Source: Hyphomonadaceae bacterium (GTDB lineage Bacteria; Pseudomonadota; Alphaproteobacteria; Caulobacterales; Aquidulcibacteraceae). Taken from it: 64,000 nt of DNA. The stretch spans positions 124,001 to 188,000 of the forward strand of contig JAHDXR010000005.1 of assembly GCA_023384105.1 (NCBI GenBank). Direction: 5' to 3'. The position numbers and the translations under genes are program-made. Positions 1 through 10,039 of this stretch are shown here, one piece after another (position 1 is the stretch's first letter; each line of letters starts with the position of its first letter). The notes beneath the pieces were generated by a model. That model made no database searches, had not been told where the DNA came from, and worked only from the letters and a program-made list of their open reading frames with translations.

Positions 1-519
1 ACGCCGGCGATCCAGCGCTTCAACGATCTCGTCGCGCAGCAGCCGCAGTTCCGGCTCGAGGACGCGACCAACGAAGCGGTGGATTATCGCATCGCCTATG
101 CCGGGCCAGAACTCATCTCGGTGCGCTTCGACATCGCTTCGGACACGCTCGGCGCCGCGCACGGCAACGCCACATCGAAAGCCGTCACCGTGCTGATGCA
201 GGACGGCCGCGAACTGACGGCGGCCGATGTGTTCCGCGCAGGCTCGGGCTGGGAACGCTTCCTGACGCAGCGCGCCGTCGCCGAGATCGCGCGCCAGTTC
301 CGCGAAGACGGCTTCACGCCGCCCGAGCGCGACGTGCAGGAAAGCGTGACCAAGCCGCACCTTTGGCTAGTCACCGAGCAGGGCCTCACCATCCTGTTCC
401 CGCCCTATTCGTACGGCGCGCCGTACGTGATGGGCGGCACGGAGGTGACGATCCCGTGGACGGATCTGCGGCCCTATCTCAATCCCGCCGCGCCCGCGCC
501 GATCCGCCCGAGCGCGTGA
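1..519 (+). CDS. DUF3298-like domain protein (5' end missing)
   Basis: The frame is open from the first base, so the gene begins upstream; 172 codons are visible before TGA. The region around ISVRFDIAS followed by SYGAPYVMG and VTIPW near the end matches the pattern of DUF3298/RsiV-type C-terminal domains, which are usually extracytoplasmic. An in-frame GTG at 79 would cut into this domain and is unlikely to be the start. The N-terminus, where a signal or lipobox would be, is outside the window. Function is not known for this family member. Confidence 0.75.
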   Translation, partial: TPAIQRFNDLVAQQPQFRLEDATNEAVDYRIAYAGPELISVRFDIASDTLGAAHGNATSKAVTVLMQDGRELTAADVFRAGSGWERFLTQRAVAEIARQFREDGFTPPERDVQESVTKPHLWLVTEQGLTILFPPYSYGAPYVMGGTEVTIPWTDLRPYLNPAAPAPIRPSA

Positions 520-608
520 GGCGGCGAGAAAATTGCGAAGCGTTCGCAAGCATGGCCGTGAGCCCATGTCACGCTTCCCTTATCGGCGATATCGGCTAAC
601 CAGCGCGG

Positions 609-1811
609 GTGAAATCGAACTCCGCTTCGCTCGCCGCGCTGGTCGGCGTCGTGCTGATCGGCATGACGGGGTTCGGCGTCTTCCTGCCGATCTTTCCGTT
701 CCTTTCGCTCGAGATCGGGGCCACGCCCACGGCGACGACGATCGCTATGGGCGCCTATTCGTTCGGCCAGCTGATCTCCTCGCCGTTCTGGGGCCGTTTG
801 AGCGATCGCGTCGGACGCAAGCCGATCCTGATCGCCGGCCTGATCGGCGGTGTCGTCTCCTATCTGTGGATCGCCCAGGCCGCGAATGTGGTTGAGCTCG
901 GCGCCGCGCGGCTGTTCGGCGGGCTGATGGCCGGCAATGTCGGCGCCGCCTTCGCCGCCGCGGCCGATCTCGCCGACGACAAGACCCGCGCCCGCAACAT
1001 GGGCCTGCTCGGCGCCGCCGTCGGCTTCGGCTTCATCGCCGGCCCGGCGCTGGGCGCGCTGCTGATCGGCCACACGCCGACGCGCGAAGGCTTCGCGCTG
1101 GTCTGCTACGCCTCCGCCGCGCTGGGCGCGCTGGCGACGCTGACCGCGTTCGCGTTCTTCCGCGAAACGCTGGCGCCCGAATCGCGCACGCAGAAGGGCG
1201 CCGAGCGTCCGCGCCGCATGGCCCTGCTGGTGTCGCGCCCGGCGCTGGCGCGCTTCGTCGCCGTGATGTTCCTGGTCATCGCCGCCCAGGCGCTGATGGA
1301 AGTGACGTTCGGCTTGTGGGCGGATGTCGAACTGCGCTGGGGGCCGCGCGAGGTCGGCTGGACGCTCGCCGCGCTCGGCGCCGGGGCGGTGCTGCTGCAG
1401 GGCGGCGGCGCGGGCGCGGCCGCGCGCGCGCTGGGAGAACGGCTCACGCTGCTGATCGGCCTTGCGCTGTTCGCCGCCGGTTTCGGCGGCCTCGCCGTCA
1501 GCCACGCGGTCTCGACCATGGCTGCGTCGCTGGTCGCGCTCACCATCGGCCTCGGCCTCGCCACGCCCGCGCTCAATTCGCTGATCGCCGCGCAGGCCGA
1601 CGAGCGCGAACGCGGCGCGGTGATGGGCCTGTCGCAATCGGCCTCCGCGCTCGGCCGCGTCGCCGGCCCGCTCGGCGCCGGCGCGCTGTTCGATCATTTC
1701 GGCTCGGCCGCACCCTACGCCGCCGCCGCCCTGCTGATCCTGGCCGCGCTGTTCGTAGCGCTGGGAGAGCCGGCGAGGAGCAGGGATTGGGGGCTGGGGA
1801 CTGGGGATTAG
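609..1811 (+). CDS. MFS drug-efflux type transporter
   Basis: A 400-residue hydrophobic protein with about 12 predicted membrane segments. The loop between TM2 and TM3 carries GRLSDRVGRKP, the signature of the major facilitator superfamily, and the early segments resemble the TetA/multidrug H+ antiporter group. Start is GTG at 609; no strong ribosome site is visible. The last residues (SRDWGLGTGD) and the TAG stop are read from a G-rich intergenic repeat, so the original C-terminus was probably different. Substrate cannot be told from sequence. Faces the radical SAM gene tail to tail. Confidence 0.85.
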   Translation: MKSNSASLAALVGVVLIGMTGFGVFLPIFPFLSLEIGATPTATTIAMGAYSFGQLISSPFWGRLSDRVGRKPILIAGLIGGVVSYLWIAQAANVVELGAARLFGGLMAGNVGAAFAAAADLADDKTRARNMGLLGAAVGFGFIAGPALGALLIGHTPTREGFALVCYASAALGALATLTAFAFFRETLAPESRTQKGAERPRRMALLVSRPALARFVAVMFLVIAAQALMEVTFGLWADVELRWGPREVGWTLAALGAGAVLLQGGGAGAAARALGERLTLLIGLALFAAGFGGLAVSHAVSTMAASLVALTIGLGLATPALNSLIAAQADERERGAVMGLSQSASALGRVAGPLGAGALFDHFGSAAPYAAAALLILAALFVALGEPARSRDWGLGTGD

Positions 1812-1974
1812 GGACTGGGGGTTGCGTGTTGTTCTGTCATTCCGGGATCGCGGAGCGAGACCCGGAACCCAGGGCAAACGCGCGGCGCCCTGTCACCCCT
1901 GGGTTCCGGGTTCAATGCTTCGCATTGCCCCGGAATGACGGAAGCGGCCCCCTAATCCCCAATCCCTAATCCCG
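1782..1974. repeat. Nested inverted-repeat element (GGGATTGGGG / TCATTCCGG family)
   Basis: Outer arms are runs of GGGATTGGGG/GGGGATTAGGG at the left and their complement CCCTAATCCCCAATCCC at the right. Inside is a second inverted repeat, TCATTCCGG (from 1837) against CCGGAATGA (to 1938), with a further pair around CCGGAACCCAGGG and CCCTGGGTTCCGG. It fills the gap between two convergent genes and provides both of their TAG stop codons. A shorter relative of the inner palindrome is at 52648-52681. It may act as a two-way terminator (inference). Confidence 0.8.
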
Positions 1975-2994
1975 ATACGCCCGCCACGTCCCCGCGCGGT
2001 CGCGCACCTCGTAGCCGCCGTCGCTTTCGCGCACGCTGGGCGCGGCCAGCGGCGCCTTGCCGTGGCCGCCTGGAATGTCGAGCACGTAGCTCGGCTGGGC
2101 GATGCCGGAGACGCGCCGATGCAGCGTCTGCGCGAGGTCCTGACCCTTGGCGATGCTGCAGCGGAAGTGCGACGTCCCCGGCGCCTTGTCGAGATGGTGC
2201 AGGTAATACGGCTTCACCCGCGCCTCGACGAGGCTGCGCATCAGAGTCTCCAGCGTCTCGACATCGTCGTTGACGCCCTTCAGCAGCACCGTCTGCGAGA
2301 GCATCGGCACGCCGGCGTCGACGATGCGCGCGATCGCGGCGCGCGCCTGCTCCGTCAGCTCGCGCGGATGGTTGGTGTGCAGCACCACATAGGTGGTCGC
2401 GCCCGCAACGCGCAGCGCCTCGACCAGATCCGGCGTCACCCGCAGCGGGTCCACCGCCGGCACGCGCGTGTGCCAGCGGACGATCTTCACGTGTGCAATC
2501 GCCGCCAGCCGCGCGGTGATCTCGCGCACGCGGCGCGCCGACAGCAGGAACGGATCGCCGCCGGTGAGGATCACCTCCCAGATTCCCGGCTGGCTCCGAA
2601 TATAGGCGAGCGCTGCGTCCAGCTCCGCGCCGGTCAGCGTGCCGTCGCCATCGGGGCCGACCATCTCGCGCCTGAAGCAGAAGCGGCAATAGACCGGACA
2701 CACATGCACCAGCTTCAGCAGGCAGCGGTCCGGATAGCGATGCACCACGCCTTTCACCGGCGTATGCGCGTCGTCGCCGATCGGATCGCTCAGCTCGTCC
2801 GGCGCGGTCTCCAGCTCGCGCGGGTCCGGCCGGAACTGCGCGGCGATCGGGTCGTCCGGATCGGTGGGATCGATCAGCGCCTCCATCGCCGGCGTGATCG
2901 CCACGGCGTAGCGGGCGGCGACCTGCGCCAGCGGATCGTTCTGCTGTGCCGCCTTCGCCGCTGACAACGGGCTAAACTCCAAAAGCGTTCGCAT
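1966..2994 (-). CDS. Lysine-2,3-aminomutase-like radical SAM protein (EpmB/KamA family)
   Basis: A 342-residue protein with the radical SAM cluster motif CPVYCRFCF (about residue 99) and the PLP-lysine region LDKAPGTSHF near the C-terminus. The length matches EpmB, which makes (R)-beta-lysine for modification of elongation factor P, rather than the longer clostridial KamA. Without an adjacent epmA or efp, assignment to EpmB stays provisional. Its start (ATG, 2994) overlaps the end of the upstream GNAT remnant by 23 nt, suggesting cotranscription from the pirin gene. The stop is supplied by the repeat at 1782-1974. Confidence 0.8.
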   Translation of the reverse strand: MRTLLEFSPLSAAKAAQQNDPLAQVAARYAVAITPAMEALIDPTDPDDPIAAQFRPDPRELETAPDELSDPIGDDAHTPVKGVVHRYPDRCLLKLVHVCPVYCRFCFRREMVGPDGDGTLTGAELDAALAYIRSQPGIWEVILTGGDPFLLSARRVREITARLAAIAHVKIVRWHTRVPAVDPLRVTPDLVEALRVAGATTYVVLHTNHPRELTEQARAAIARIVDAGVPMLSQTVLLKGVNDDVETLETLMRSLVEARVKPYYLHHLDKAPGTSHFRCSIAKGQDLAQTLHRRVSGIAQPSYVLDIPGGHGKAPLAAPSVRESDGGYEVRDRAGTWRAYRD

Positions 2995-3247
2995 ACCGCA
3001 CGCGGCCGCCGGCTTTCAGCACGCCGGGCCGAAGCTCCAGCGCCATGAAGTGCGGACCCGAGAACGGAGCTTCCAACGATTCGGCGGCCGCCGCCGAGAA
3101 GCCGAACCGGGGATAGTAGTCCGCGTAGCCCAGCACAATGACGGCGTCGAGGCTGAGCGCAGCGCAGCGCGCGTTGCCGGCGCGGATCAGTTCGCCGATC
3201 CCGCGCGCCAGCGCTTCCTCAACACATCTGGCCGCTCTGCCGTTCAC
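2972..3247 (-). pseudogene. GNAT acetyltransferase remnant (C-terminal half only)
   Basis: About 91 codons read ARGIGELIRAG, then VLGYADYYPRFGF, then FMALELRPGVL and the terminal RYANAFG. These are typical of the acetyl-CoA site and C-terminus of YhbS-type GNAT N-acetyltransferases. The N-terminal half that forms the first strands is missing, because the pirin gene sits there. A GTG at 3247 overlaps the pirin stop (GTGA), so the fragment may still be translated by coupling. Best read as a decayed gene, though a short functional product cannot be excluded. Confidence 0.6.
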
Positions 3248-4134
3248 GACATCGGGTTCGGCGGCGCGGCGGTCTCGGGCAGCGGAATCCATTCGTCGTG
3301 GTCGAGATCGGGCAGTTTCATGCGGCCGGCGCGCCAATCGGCCTTGGCCTGCTCGATCCGTTCCTTGGACGAATGCACGAAATTCCATTCGATGAAGCGC
3401 GGCCCCAAGGGCTCGCCGCCGAGCGCCATCACGATCGCCGGCGTCTCGGCGCGGAACGTCACCGCGTCGCCCGGCGCCAGCACGATCATCTGGCCCTCGG
3501 CGAAGCGCCGACCCTCCACCTCGACTACGCCCTGCGCCACATAAAGCGCCCGCTCCGGATGCTCCGCCGGCGCGGATGCGCGCGCGCCGGGCGCGAGCGC
3601 CCAGTGCACGTAGAACATCGGCGAGTGCGTCTTCACCGGCGCGGCGAGCCCCATGCTGGCGCCGGCGATCAAGCGCCCCCATGCGCCGTCCTGCTCGAAC
3701 GTCGGCAGCTCCGCCGCGCCGTAATGAGCGAACGCGGGGTCGGTCTCTTCATCCTTCTCCGGCAGCGCCACCCAGGCCTGGATGCCGTTCATCGGCCCGC
3801 CTTCGCGCCGGCCGCGCTCGAACCGTTCGGAATGGGTGATGCCGCGCCCGGCCGTCATCCAGTTGAGTTCGCCCGGCCGGATCGGCTGTTCGGAGCCGAC
3901 GCTGTCGCGGTGCATGATCTCGCCTTCGAACAGGTAGGTGACGGTCGAGAGCCCGATATGCGGATGCGGCCGCACGTCGACGCTTCTGGGAATGCCGGGC
4001 TGAAACACGGTCGGCCCCATGTGGTCGAAGAAGGTGAACGGGCCGATCATCCGCCGCTGCGCGAACGGCAGTACGCGCCCCACCTCGAAACCGCCCAAAT
4101 CCTTGCGCCGCTGCGCGATGACAAGTTCGATCAT
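3244..4134 (-). CDS. Pirin family protein
   Basis: A 296-residue bicupin. The N-terminal cupin has the metal-binding pattern HPHIGL...EIMHRDS and, further on, TAGRGITHSER, which supply the conserved His/Glu ligands of pirins. Bacterial pirins (YhhW-like) bind Fe and can act as quercetin dioxygenases or regulatory proteins; the biological role here is unknown. ATG start at 4134. First gene of a probable minus-strand operon with the GNAT remnant and the aminomutase-like gene. Confidence 0.9.
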   Translation of the reverse strand: MIELVIAQRRKDLGGFEVGRVLPFAQRRMIGPFTFFDHMGPTVFQPGIPRSVDVRPHPHIGLSTVTYLFEGEIMHRDSVGSEQPIRPGELNWMTAGRGITHSERFERGRREGGPMNGIQAWVALPEKDEETDPAFAHYGAAELPTFEQDGAWGRLIAGASMGLAAPVKTHSPMFYVHWALAPGARASAPAEHPERALYVAQGVVEVEGRRFAEGQMIVLAPGDAVTFRAETPAIVMALGGEPLGPRFIEWNFVHSSKERIEQAKADWRAGRMKLPDLDHDEWIPLPETAAPPNPMS

Positions 4135-4267
4135 GCGTCAAGCCTACGCCCTGACGGCGCGAAAGCCCAGCACTGCTGCAAGCAACGGCAGCGGACGCTT
4201 GAAGCCGGCGCGCGCGCGCCATAGGCCTGAAGCGCGAGGACGCCTTTAAACTTCGCCCACGGAGCAG

Positions 4268-4873
4268 ATGGTTCCCGTCATTTACCGCAAACGAGCCGGC
4301 GCGATCTCGCGCGACGAGCGCGAATGGCGCGTGGAGGAGGACGCCCTGGTGTGCCGCGGCGGTTCCGGCCAGGAGCGCCGCCATTCCTGGCGCGACATCG
4401 TCAGCGTGCGCCTGTGCCATGAGCCGAGCCGGTTCCGGCCGTGGCGCTACGTGTTCGAGCTGCAGCCCAAGCACGACCGCAAGATCGAGATCGACAACGC
4501 CCATTATGTCGGCGCGCGCGCCTATGAGGATCGCAGCGAGAGCTACACCGCCTTCGTCCGCGCCGCGGTCGACCGGCTCGAGGCGCACAAGCCGGGCATG
4601 CGCGCGCTGATCGGCGAGACGCCCAAGCGCTACTTCTTCCTGCTGCTGGCCGCGCTCCTGGCGTTCTGTGCGCTGGCCTATGCGCTGATCGCCGTGCCGA
4701 CGCCGATCGACCATCTGCCCTATGTGCCGCTGGCCAAGCTGGTGATCATCCTCCTGATGCTGCCGATGCTTTGGCTCTGGGTGCTGGGGTCGCTGCCGCG
4801 CGGGGTGCCGCTGGACGCTATTCCGCCCCGCGCCTTGCCGCCGGCGGCCGAGCCCCCGGGGGAGGACGCCTGA
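4268..4873 (+). CDS. Small membrane protein with basic N-terminal domain
   Basis: A 201-residue protein. The first about 115 residues are charged (WRVEEDALVCRGG, SWRDIVSVRL, WRYVFEL) and look like a small beta-rich PH-like domain. Two hydrophobic segments follow, near residues 121-142 and 154-172, then a Pro-rich tail. An upstream GGAG close to ATG 4268 supports the start. It stands alone between the divergent pirin gene and the tRNA. I do not recognise a named family, so no function is assigned. Confidence 0.7.
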   Translation: MVPVIYRKRAGAISRDEREWRVEEDALVCRGGSGQERRHSWRDIVSVRLCHEPSRFRPWRYVFELQPKHDRKIEIDNAHYVGARAYEDRSESYTAFVRAAVDRLEAHKPGMRALIGETPKRYFFLLLAALLAFCALAYALIAVPTPIDHLPYVPLAKLVIILLMLPMLWLWVLGSLPRGVPLDAIPPRALPPAAEPPGEDA

Positions 4874-4964
4874 GGCGGCGCGCGGCCCTTGCCCTTGGGC
4901 TCCGCTCCGTCTAGGAAACCGCCCTTCCGCCGGATCGCCCTTCAGGGCCAGACCGGGCCCCGGA

Positions 4965-5040
4965 GCCGCCTTAGCTCAGCTGGTAGAGCGGCGCATTCGT
5001 AATGCGTAGGTCGCGTGTTCGAGTCACGCAGGCGGCACCA
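4965..5040 (+). tRNA. tRNA-Thr (CGT)
   Basis: A 76-nt cloverleaf. Acceptor GCCGCCT pairs with AGGCGGC and the CCA is encoded. D-arm GCTCAGCTGGTAGAGC and T-loop GTTCGAGTC are standard. The anticodon stem GCGCA/TGCGT encloses loop TTCGTAA, giving anticodon CGT, which reads ACG (Thr). The DNA downstream is visibly less GC-rich, and tRNA 3' ends are common integration sites. I see no second copy of the tRNA 3' end within the next 6 kb. Confidence 0.95.
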
Positions 5041-5128
5041 TTCCCCAATTTGATTTGAAAGGTTTTTCGCTTCATTCGGCGATGGGCGCTGTCGCATGCC
5101 GACTGAGCCCCGGAGCCTTGTTCTCAGC

Positions 5129-5142
5129 TTGACCGGGGTCAA
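5129..5142. promoter_or_regulatory. FNR/FixK-type binding site
   Basis: TTGACCGGGGTCAA is a perfect palindrome fitting TTGA-N6-TCAA, the core of FNR/FixK/Anr sites. It lies in the 192-nt gap between tRNA-Thr and the enolase-superfamily gene, centred about 97 nt before the ATG at 5233. It could put the 5.2-9.9 kb block under oxygen control. No FNR-type regulator gene is in the window, so this is inferred from the motif alone. Confidence 0.5.
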
Positions 5143-5232
5143 ATGGCGGGGGCGCCGCTGTGCTTAGGTGTTTGGGCCGCCGCAAGAAGCGCCAGCGTTT
5201 GAATCGGCGCCAAGGTTGAGGTGAGACCGCTC

Positions 5233-6414
5233 ATGCGTCTGATCAGGGCGACATCTTACGCTGTGCGCACGCCGCCGCCGCATTGGGGCGGGTACTTCTG
5301 GTATTTCGTGCGGCTGGAGACCGATTCCGGGCACGTCGGCTGGGGCGAGGCGGCGGTCCTGTTCAGCATGTACGGCTTGGAGAAGAGCTTCCATCAACTC
5401 GTGCAGGATGTGTTCGCCCGTTATCTCGACGGCCGCGACCCGATGAACCGCGAAGTGCTGAACAAGCTCATGTATGCGGGCCTCTGCTCGCAACATGCGG
5501 ACTATTTCATGGCCGGCGTGATCAGTGCGTTCGATCTCGCCATGTGGGACATCTGCGGCAAGAAACTGGGCGTTCCTGTGTGCGATCTGTTGGGCGGCCG
5601 GTTCCGCGAGCGCATTCGCTCCTACACCTATCTCTACGATCTGTCGGGCAAGGATCTCGCCGCCGCGGCCGCCGACTGGTCGAATGCGCCCAAGCGCATG
5701 GGCGAGCTTGCCGCGCGCATGGTGGATGAGGGCTTCACCGGCGTGAAGCTCGATCCGGTCCGCTACACGCCGCCCGGCTTTCCGCCGCTGACGCCGTTTG
5801 AAATCACGATGGCCGAGTACGACCAGGCGGAGCGGACCATCGAAGCCATCCGCAACGCGGTTGGAAATCGCGCGGACATCCTGATCGGCACGCACGGCCA
5901 GATCACGCCGTCGGTGTCGCGCCGACTGGCGAAGCGGTTGGAAAAGTTCGACCCGCTCTGGCTGGAGGAGCCGTGCCCGCCGGAGAACATGGAGGAAATG
6001 GCGCGCGTTGCGGCCGCCACCTCGATTCCGGTTGCGACGGGCGAACGGCTGGCGCACGTGCACGATTTCCAGCGCTTGTTCGCAGCGGGCGCCTGCGCCT
6101 ATGCGCAACCGGACCTGGGCAGTTGCGGCGGGTTCACCGCAGCCAAGGCGATCTCGTCGATGGCCGAAGCGTATTACGTGTTGATGGCCCCGCACGTATG
6201 GGGCGGGCCGGTGATCACCGCGGCGGCGATGCAGCTCGACGCGGCGATTCCGAACTTCCTCATCCAAGAGAGCATCTACAAGTCGGGCGGCTTCTTCGAT
6301 GAAATCGTCAAGGACCCGTTGAAGTGGGCGGATGGCGATCTGATTGTCGACGACCGCCCCGGGATCGGCGTCGAGCTGGACGAGACAAAGCTCGCGCTTC
6401 ACGCCGCCGTTTAG
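5233..6414 (+). CDS. Enolase-superfamily (mandelate racemase/muconate lactonizing) enzyme
   Basis: A 393-residue protein with an N-terminal capping domain (PPPHWGGYFW near residue 15) and a barrel containing VKLDP (171-175), WLEEP (243-247), ATGE (268-271) and APHVWGGP (319-326). These fit the MR/MLE branch that includes acid-sugar dehydratases and cycloisomerases. The first metal-ligand region reads IGTHGQ (218-223) where many relatives have an Asp, so metal binding may differ. ATG 5233 agrees with homologous N-termini; an in-frame GTG at 5221 is an alternative. First gene of the cluster with phenol-lyase and PabBC. Substrate unknown. Confidence 0.85.
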   Translation: MRLIRATSYAVRTPPPHWGGYFWYFVRLETDSGHVGWGEAAVLFSMYGLEKSFHQLVQDVFARYLDGRDPMNREVLNKLMYAGLCSQHADYFMAGVISAFDLAMWDICGKKLGVPVCDLLGGRFRERIRSYTYLYDLSGKDLAAAAADWSNAPKRMGELAARMVDEGFTGVKLDPVRYTPPGFPPLTPFEITMAEYDQAERTIEAIRNAVGNRADILIGTHGQITPSVSRRLAKRLEKFDPLWLEEPCPPENMEEMARVAAATSIPVATGERLAHVHDFQRLFAAGACAYAQPDLGSCGGFTAAKAISSMAEAYYVLMAPHVWGGPVITAAAMQLDAAIPNFLIQESIYKSGGFFDEIVKDPLKWADGDLIVDDRPGIGVELDETKLALHAAV

Positions 6415-6428
6415 CGGTTCAAAGCTGA

Positions 6429-7937
<1,509 letters not shown>

Positions 7938-8031
7938 GCGCGCGCCGCCGGGCGCGCCTGAAGCGCCGGATGCCGTTGCACCCGAATAATCGTTGCCGGC
8001 GCCTCCTTGCCTGCGTAGAGGGGCGGGCGAG

Positions 8032-9909
8032 ATGTCGGCGGAATCTGCAGCGGCTGGGAAGCGTCTCTTTGACGGCGGGCCTTTCGTGCTGTGCGAGGAC
8101 GCGCGCTCTCAAGACGGGCTGGCGCGCCTGTTCCGCGGACCATGCGAGACGATCGTCGCCCATCGGCTGAGCGATGTCGCCCCGGCGCTGGAGGCGCTGC
8201 GCGGGCGGATGAAGCGGGGAATGTACGCGGCGGGCTGGCTGAATTACGAGGCGGGCCTGGCGTTTGAGCCGAGGCTCATGGCGCGCGTCGGCGAGCATGC
8301 GGATGGGCGCGGCCCTTTGGCGTGGTTCGGCCTTTTCGACGGCTTTCGGAGTCTTTCGCGCGAGGAACTGGCGGACGCGCTGCCCGATCCGGCCGGCGCG
8401 TGGGTTTCGCCGCCGCGACCGCGCGTGTCGCGCGCCGATTATGGCGCAGCCTTCGCGCGCGTGCGGCAATACATCGTCGCCGGCGATATCTACCAGGTGA
8501 ACCTGAGCTATCGCGCCGATCTGACTCTGCTCGGCCACCCTTTGGCGGCCTATGCTCAGCTCCGCGACGCCGGGCGGGGCGCTTGGAGCGGCGTGGCGTT
8601 CGACGGCTCGAACTGGCTCATCTCCACGTCGCCGGAATTGTTTTTCAAACTCCGCGCGGGCGAGATCGAAGCCAAGCCCATGAAGGGCACGGCGCGCCGC
8701 CATGAGGATCCGGCGCGGGATCGCCTGGCGGCGCAAGAGTTGAGGAGCAATGAGAAGGAGCTGGCCGAGAATGTCATGATCGTCGACCTGCTGCGCAACG
8801 ACATCTCGAAATTGGCCAGGCGCGGTTCGGTGCATGTCCCGGAGCTGTTTGCACTTGAGACCTACCCGACCCTGCACACGCTGACATCGACGGTGCGCGG
8901 ACGCTTGCGGGACGAGTACGACGCTGTCGATGCGCTGCGCGCGCTGTTTCCCTGCGGGTCGGTGACGGGCGCTCCGAAGATCAGGGCGATGGAGATTATC
9001 GGCGAACTCGAAACCGATAGCCGCGGTCCCTACACAGGCGCCATCGGATGGATGTCGCCATCCGGCGATGCGGAATTCAACGTCGCGATCAGGACGATAG
9101 CGGTCTGCGGCGGCCGTGCGGAGATCGGCTTAGGGTCCGCCGTTGTGTACGACTCCGACGCTGAAAGCGAGTGGCGCGAGTGCCAGGTCAAGGGCGCCTT
9201 CGTCAGTGCGCGCGCCCCGCGCTTCGATCTCATCGAGACCATGCGGTTCGATCCTCCGAAGACCGTGCGGCATCTCAGCCTGCACTTGCAGCGGTTGTTT
9301 AAGTCCGCCGGCGTTTTCGGATTTGCGCTCGACGAGAGCGCTGTTCGCGCGCGGATCGAAGAGGCGGTCGCCGGCCGGTGCGAGTCATGCGTCGTCCGCT
9401 TGCGTCTGTCTCCGGACGGCGCCGTCGCCGTCCAGCTCAAGGACCTGCCGGCGTTTGCGGATTCGCCGGTTCAAGCCGCGCTGGCTCCGTTGCCGGCGGC
9501 GAGCGAAGATTTCCGGCTTCGGCACAAGACCACTCTGCGGGGATTCTACGATGCGCCGCGCAAGGAGGCCGATGCAGAGGAAGTGGTGTTCGTGGACGAA
9601 AGCGGTTTCGTCACTGAGGGAAGTTTCAGCAACGTGTTTGTGAGGCGAGACGGCGTGTTGTGGACGCCGCCGGCGAACAGGGGCTTGTTGCCGGGCGTAT
9701 TGCGCACGTCGCTGCTGGCGGCCGGGCAGGCGCAGGAGCGCGACCTGTGTCCCGCCGACCTGGCGGGCGGGTTCTATCTCGGCAACGCTGTGCGCGGGCT
9801 TGTGGAGGCGCAACTTCGACGTGAATCCGAAGGCGTGCTCACGGAAGGCGCGCCAACGTTCGCCCGCGGCGGTCGAGGCCCGGGCGGGAGGCCGATTACA
9901 GGCAATTGA
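8032..9909 (+). CDS. Aminodeoxychorismate synthase component I / aminodeoxychorismate lyase fusion (PabB-PabC)
   Basis: A 625-residue fusion. Residues 1-393 are a chorismate-binding PabB domain. The motif KPMKGT (215-220) carries the Lys that marks PabB and is not found in anthranilate synthases. GSVTGAPKIRAMEII (309-323) and GLGSAVVYDSD (366-376) complete the fold. Residues 395-600 are a PabC-like PLP lyase with HKTTLRGFYD (Lys499) and TEGSFSNVF (528-536). The pair would turn chorismate plus ammonia or glutamine nitrogen into 4-aminobenzoate. No glutaminase (PabA) gene is nearby. The last 25 residues are Gly-rich and extra. ATG 8032 follows a purine-rich stretch. Confidence 0.9.
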   Translation: MSAESAAAGKRLFDGGPFVLCEDARSQDGLARLFRGPCETIVAHRLSDVAPALEALRGRMKRGMYAAGWLNYEAGLAFEPRLMARVGEHADGRGPLAWFGLFDGFRSLSREELADALPDPAGAWVSPPRPRVSRADYGAAFARVRQYIVAGDIYQVNLSYRADLTLLGHPLAAYAQLRDAGRGAWSGVAFDGSNWLISTSPELFFKLRAGEIEAKPMKGTARRHEDPARDRLAAQELRSNEKELAENVMIVDLLRNDISKLARRGSVHVPELFALETYPTLHTLTSTVRGRLRDEYDAVDALRALFPCGSVTGAPKIRAMEIIGELETDSRGPYTGAIGWMSPSGDAEFNVAIRTIAVCGGRAEIGLGSAVVYDSDAESEWRECQVKGAFVSARAPRFDLIETMRFDPPKTVRHLSLHLQRLFKSAGVFGFALDESAVRARIEEAVAGRCESCVVRLRLSPDGAVAVQLKDLPAFADSPVQAALAPLPAASEDFRLRHKTTLRGFYDAPRKEADAEEVVFVDESGFVTEGSFSNVFVRRDGVLWTPPANRGLLPGVLRTSLLAAGQAQERDLCPADLAGGFYLGNAVRGLVEAQLRRESEGVLTEGAPTFARGGRGPGGRPITGN

Positions 9910-9929
9910 GCTGATGGCGATGAGCTGTC

Positions 9930-9943
9930 TTGACCCCCATCAA
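9930..9943. promoter_or_regulatory. FNR/FixK-type binding site upstream of the DGC gene
   Basis: TTGACCCCCATCAA fits TTGA-N6-TCAA and differs from TTGAT-N4-ATCAA at one position. It is in the 130-nt gap after the PabBC gene, centred about 103 nt before the ATG at 10040. An AT-rich stretch (CTGATAATTTTATC) follows and could hold the promoter. It suggests oxygen-responsive expression of the DGC gene. Confidence 0.5.
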
Positions 9944-10039
9944 GCGCCTGAGCGCTTCTGCCTGATAATTTTATCCCATCTCTTTAGCGGATCGGACCAC
10001 CCATCAGCGGGCCGACGCGACGGAGGCTGGGTGTGTTGA

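Noticed and set aside
474-1877. Long open frame antisense to the MFS gene (467 codons)
   Set aside because: Arg/Gly/Ala-rich translation typical of the reverse frame of GC-rich coding DNA; the forward frame has clear transporter motifs.
4942-5142. Minus-strand frame across tRNA-Thr
   Set aside because: It is the antisense of the tRNA gene, a common false gene call. The same is true of 56732-57007 over tRNA-Ala.
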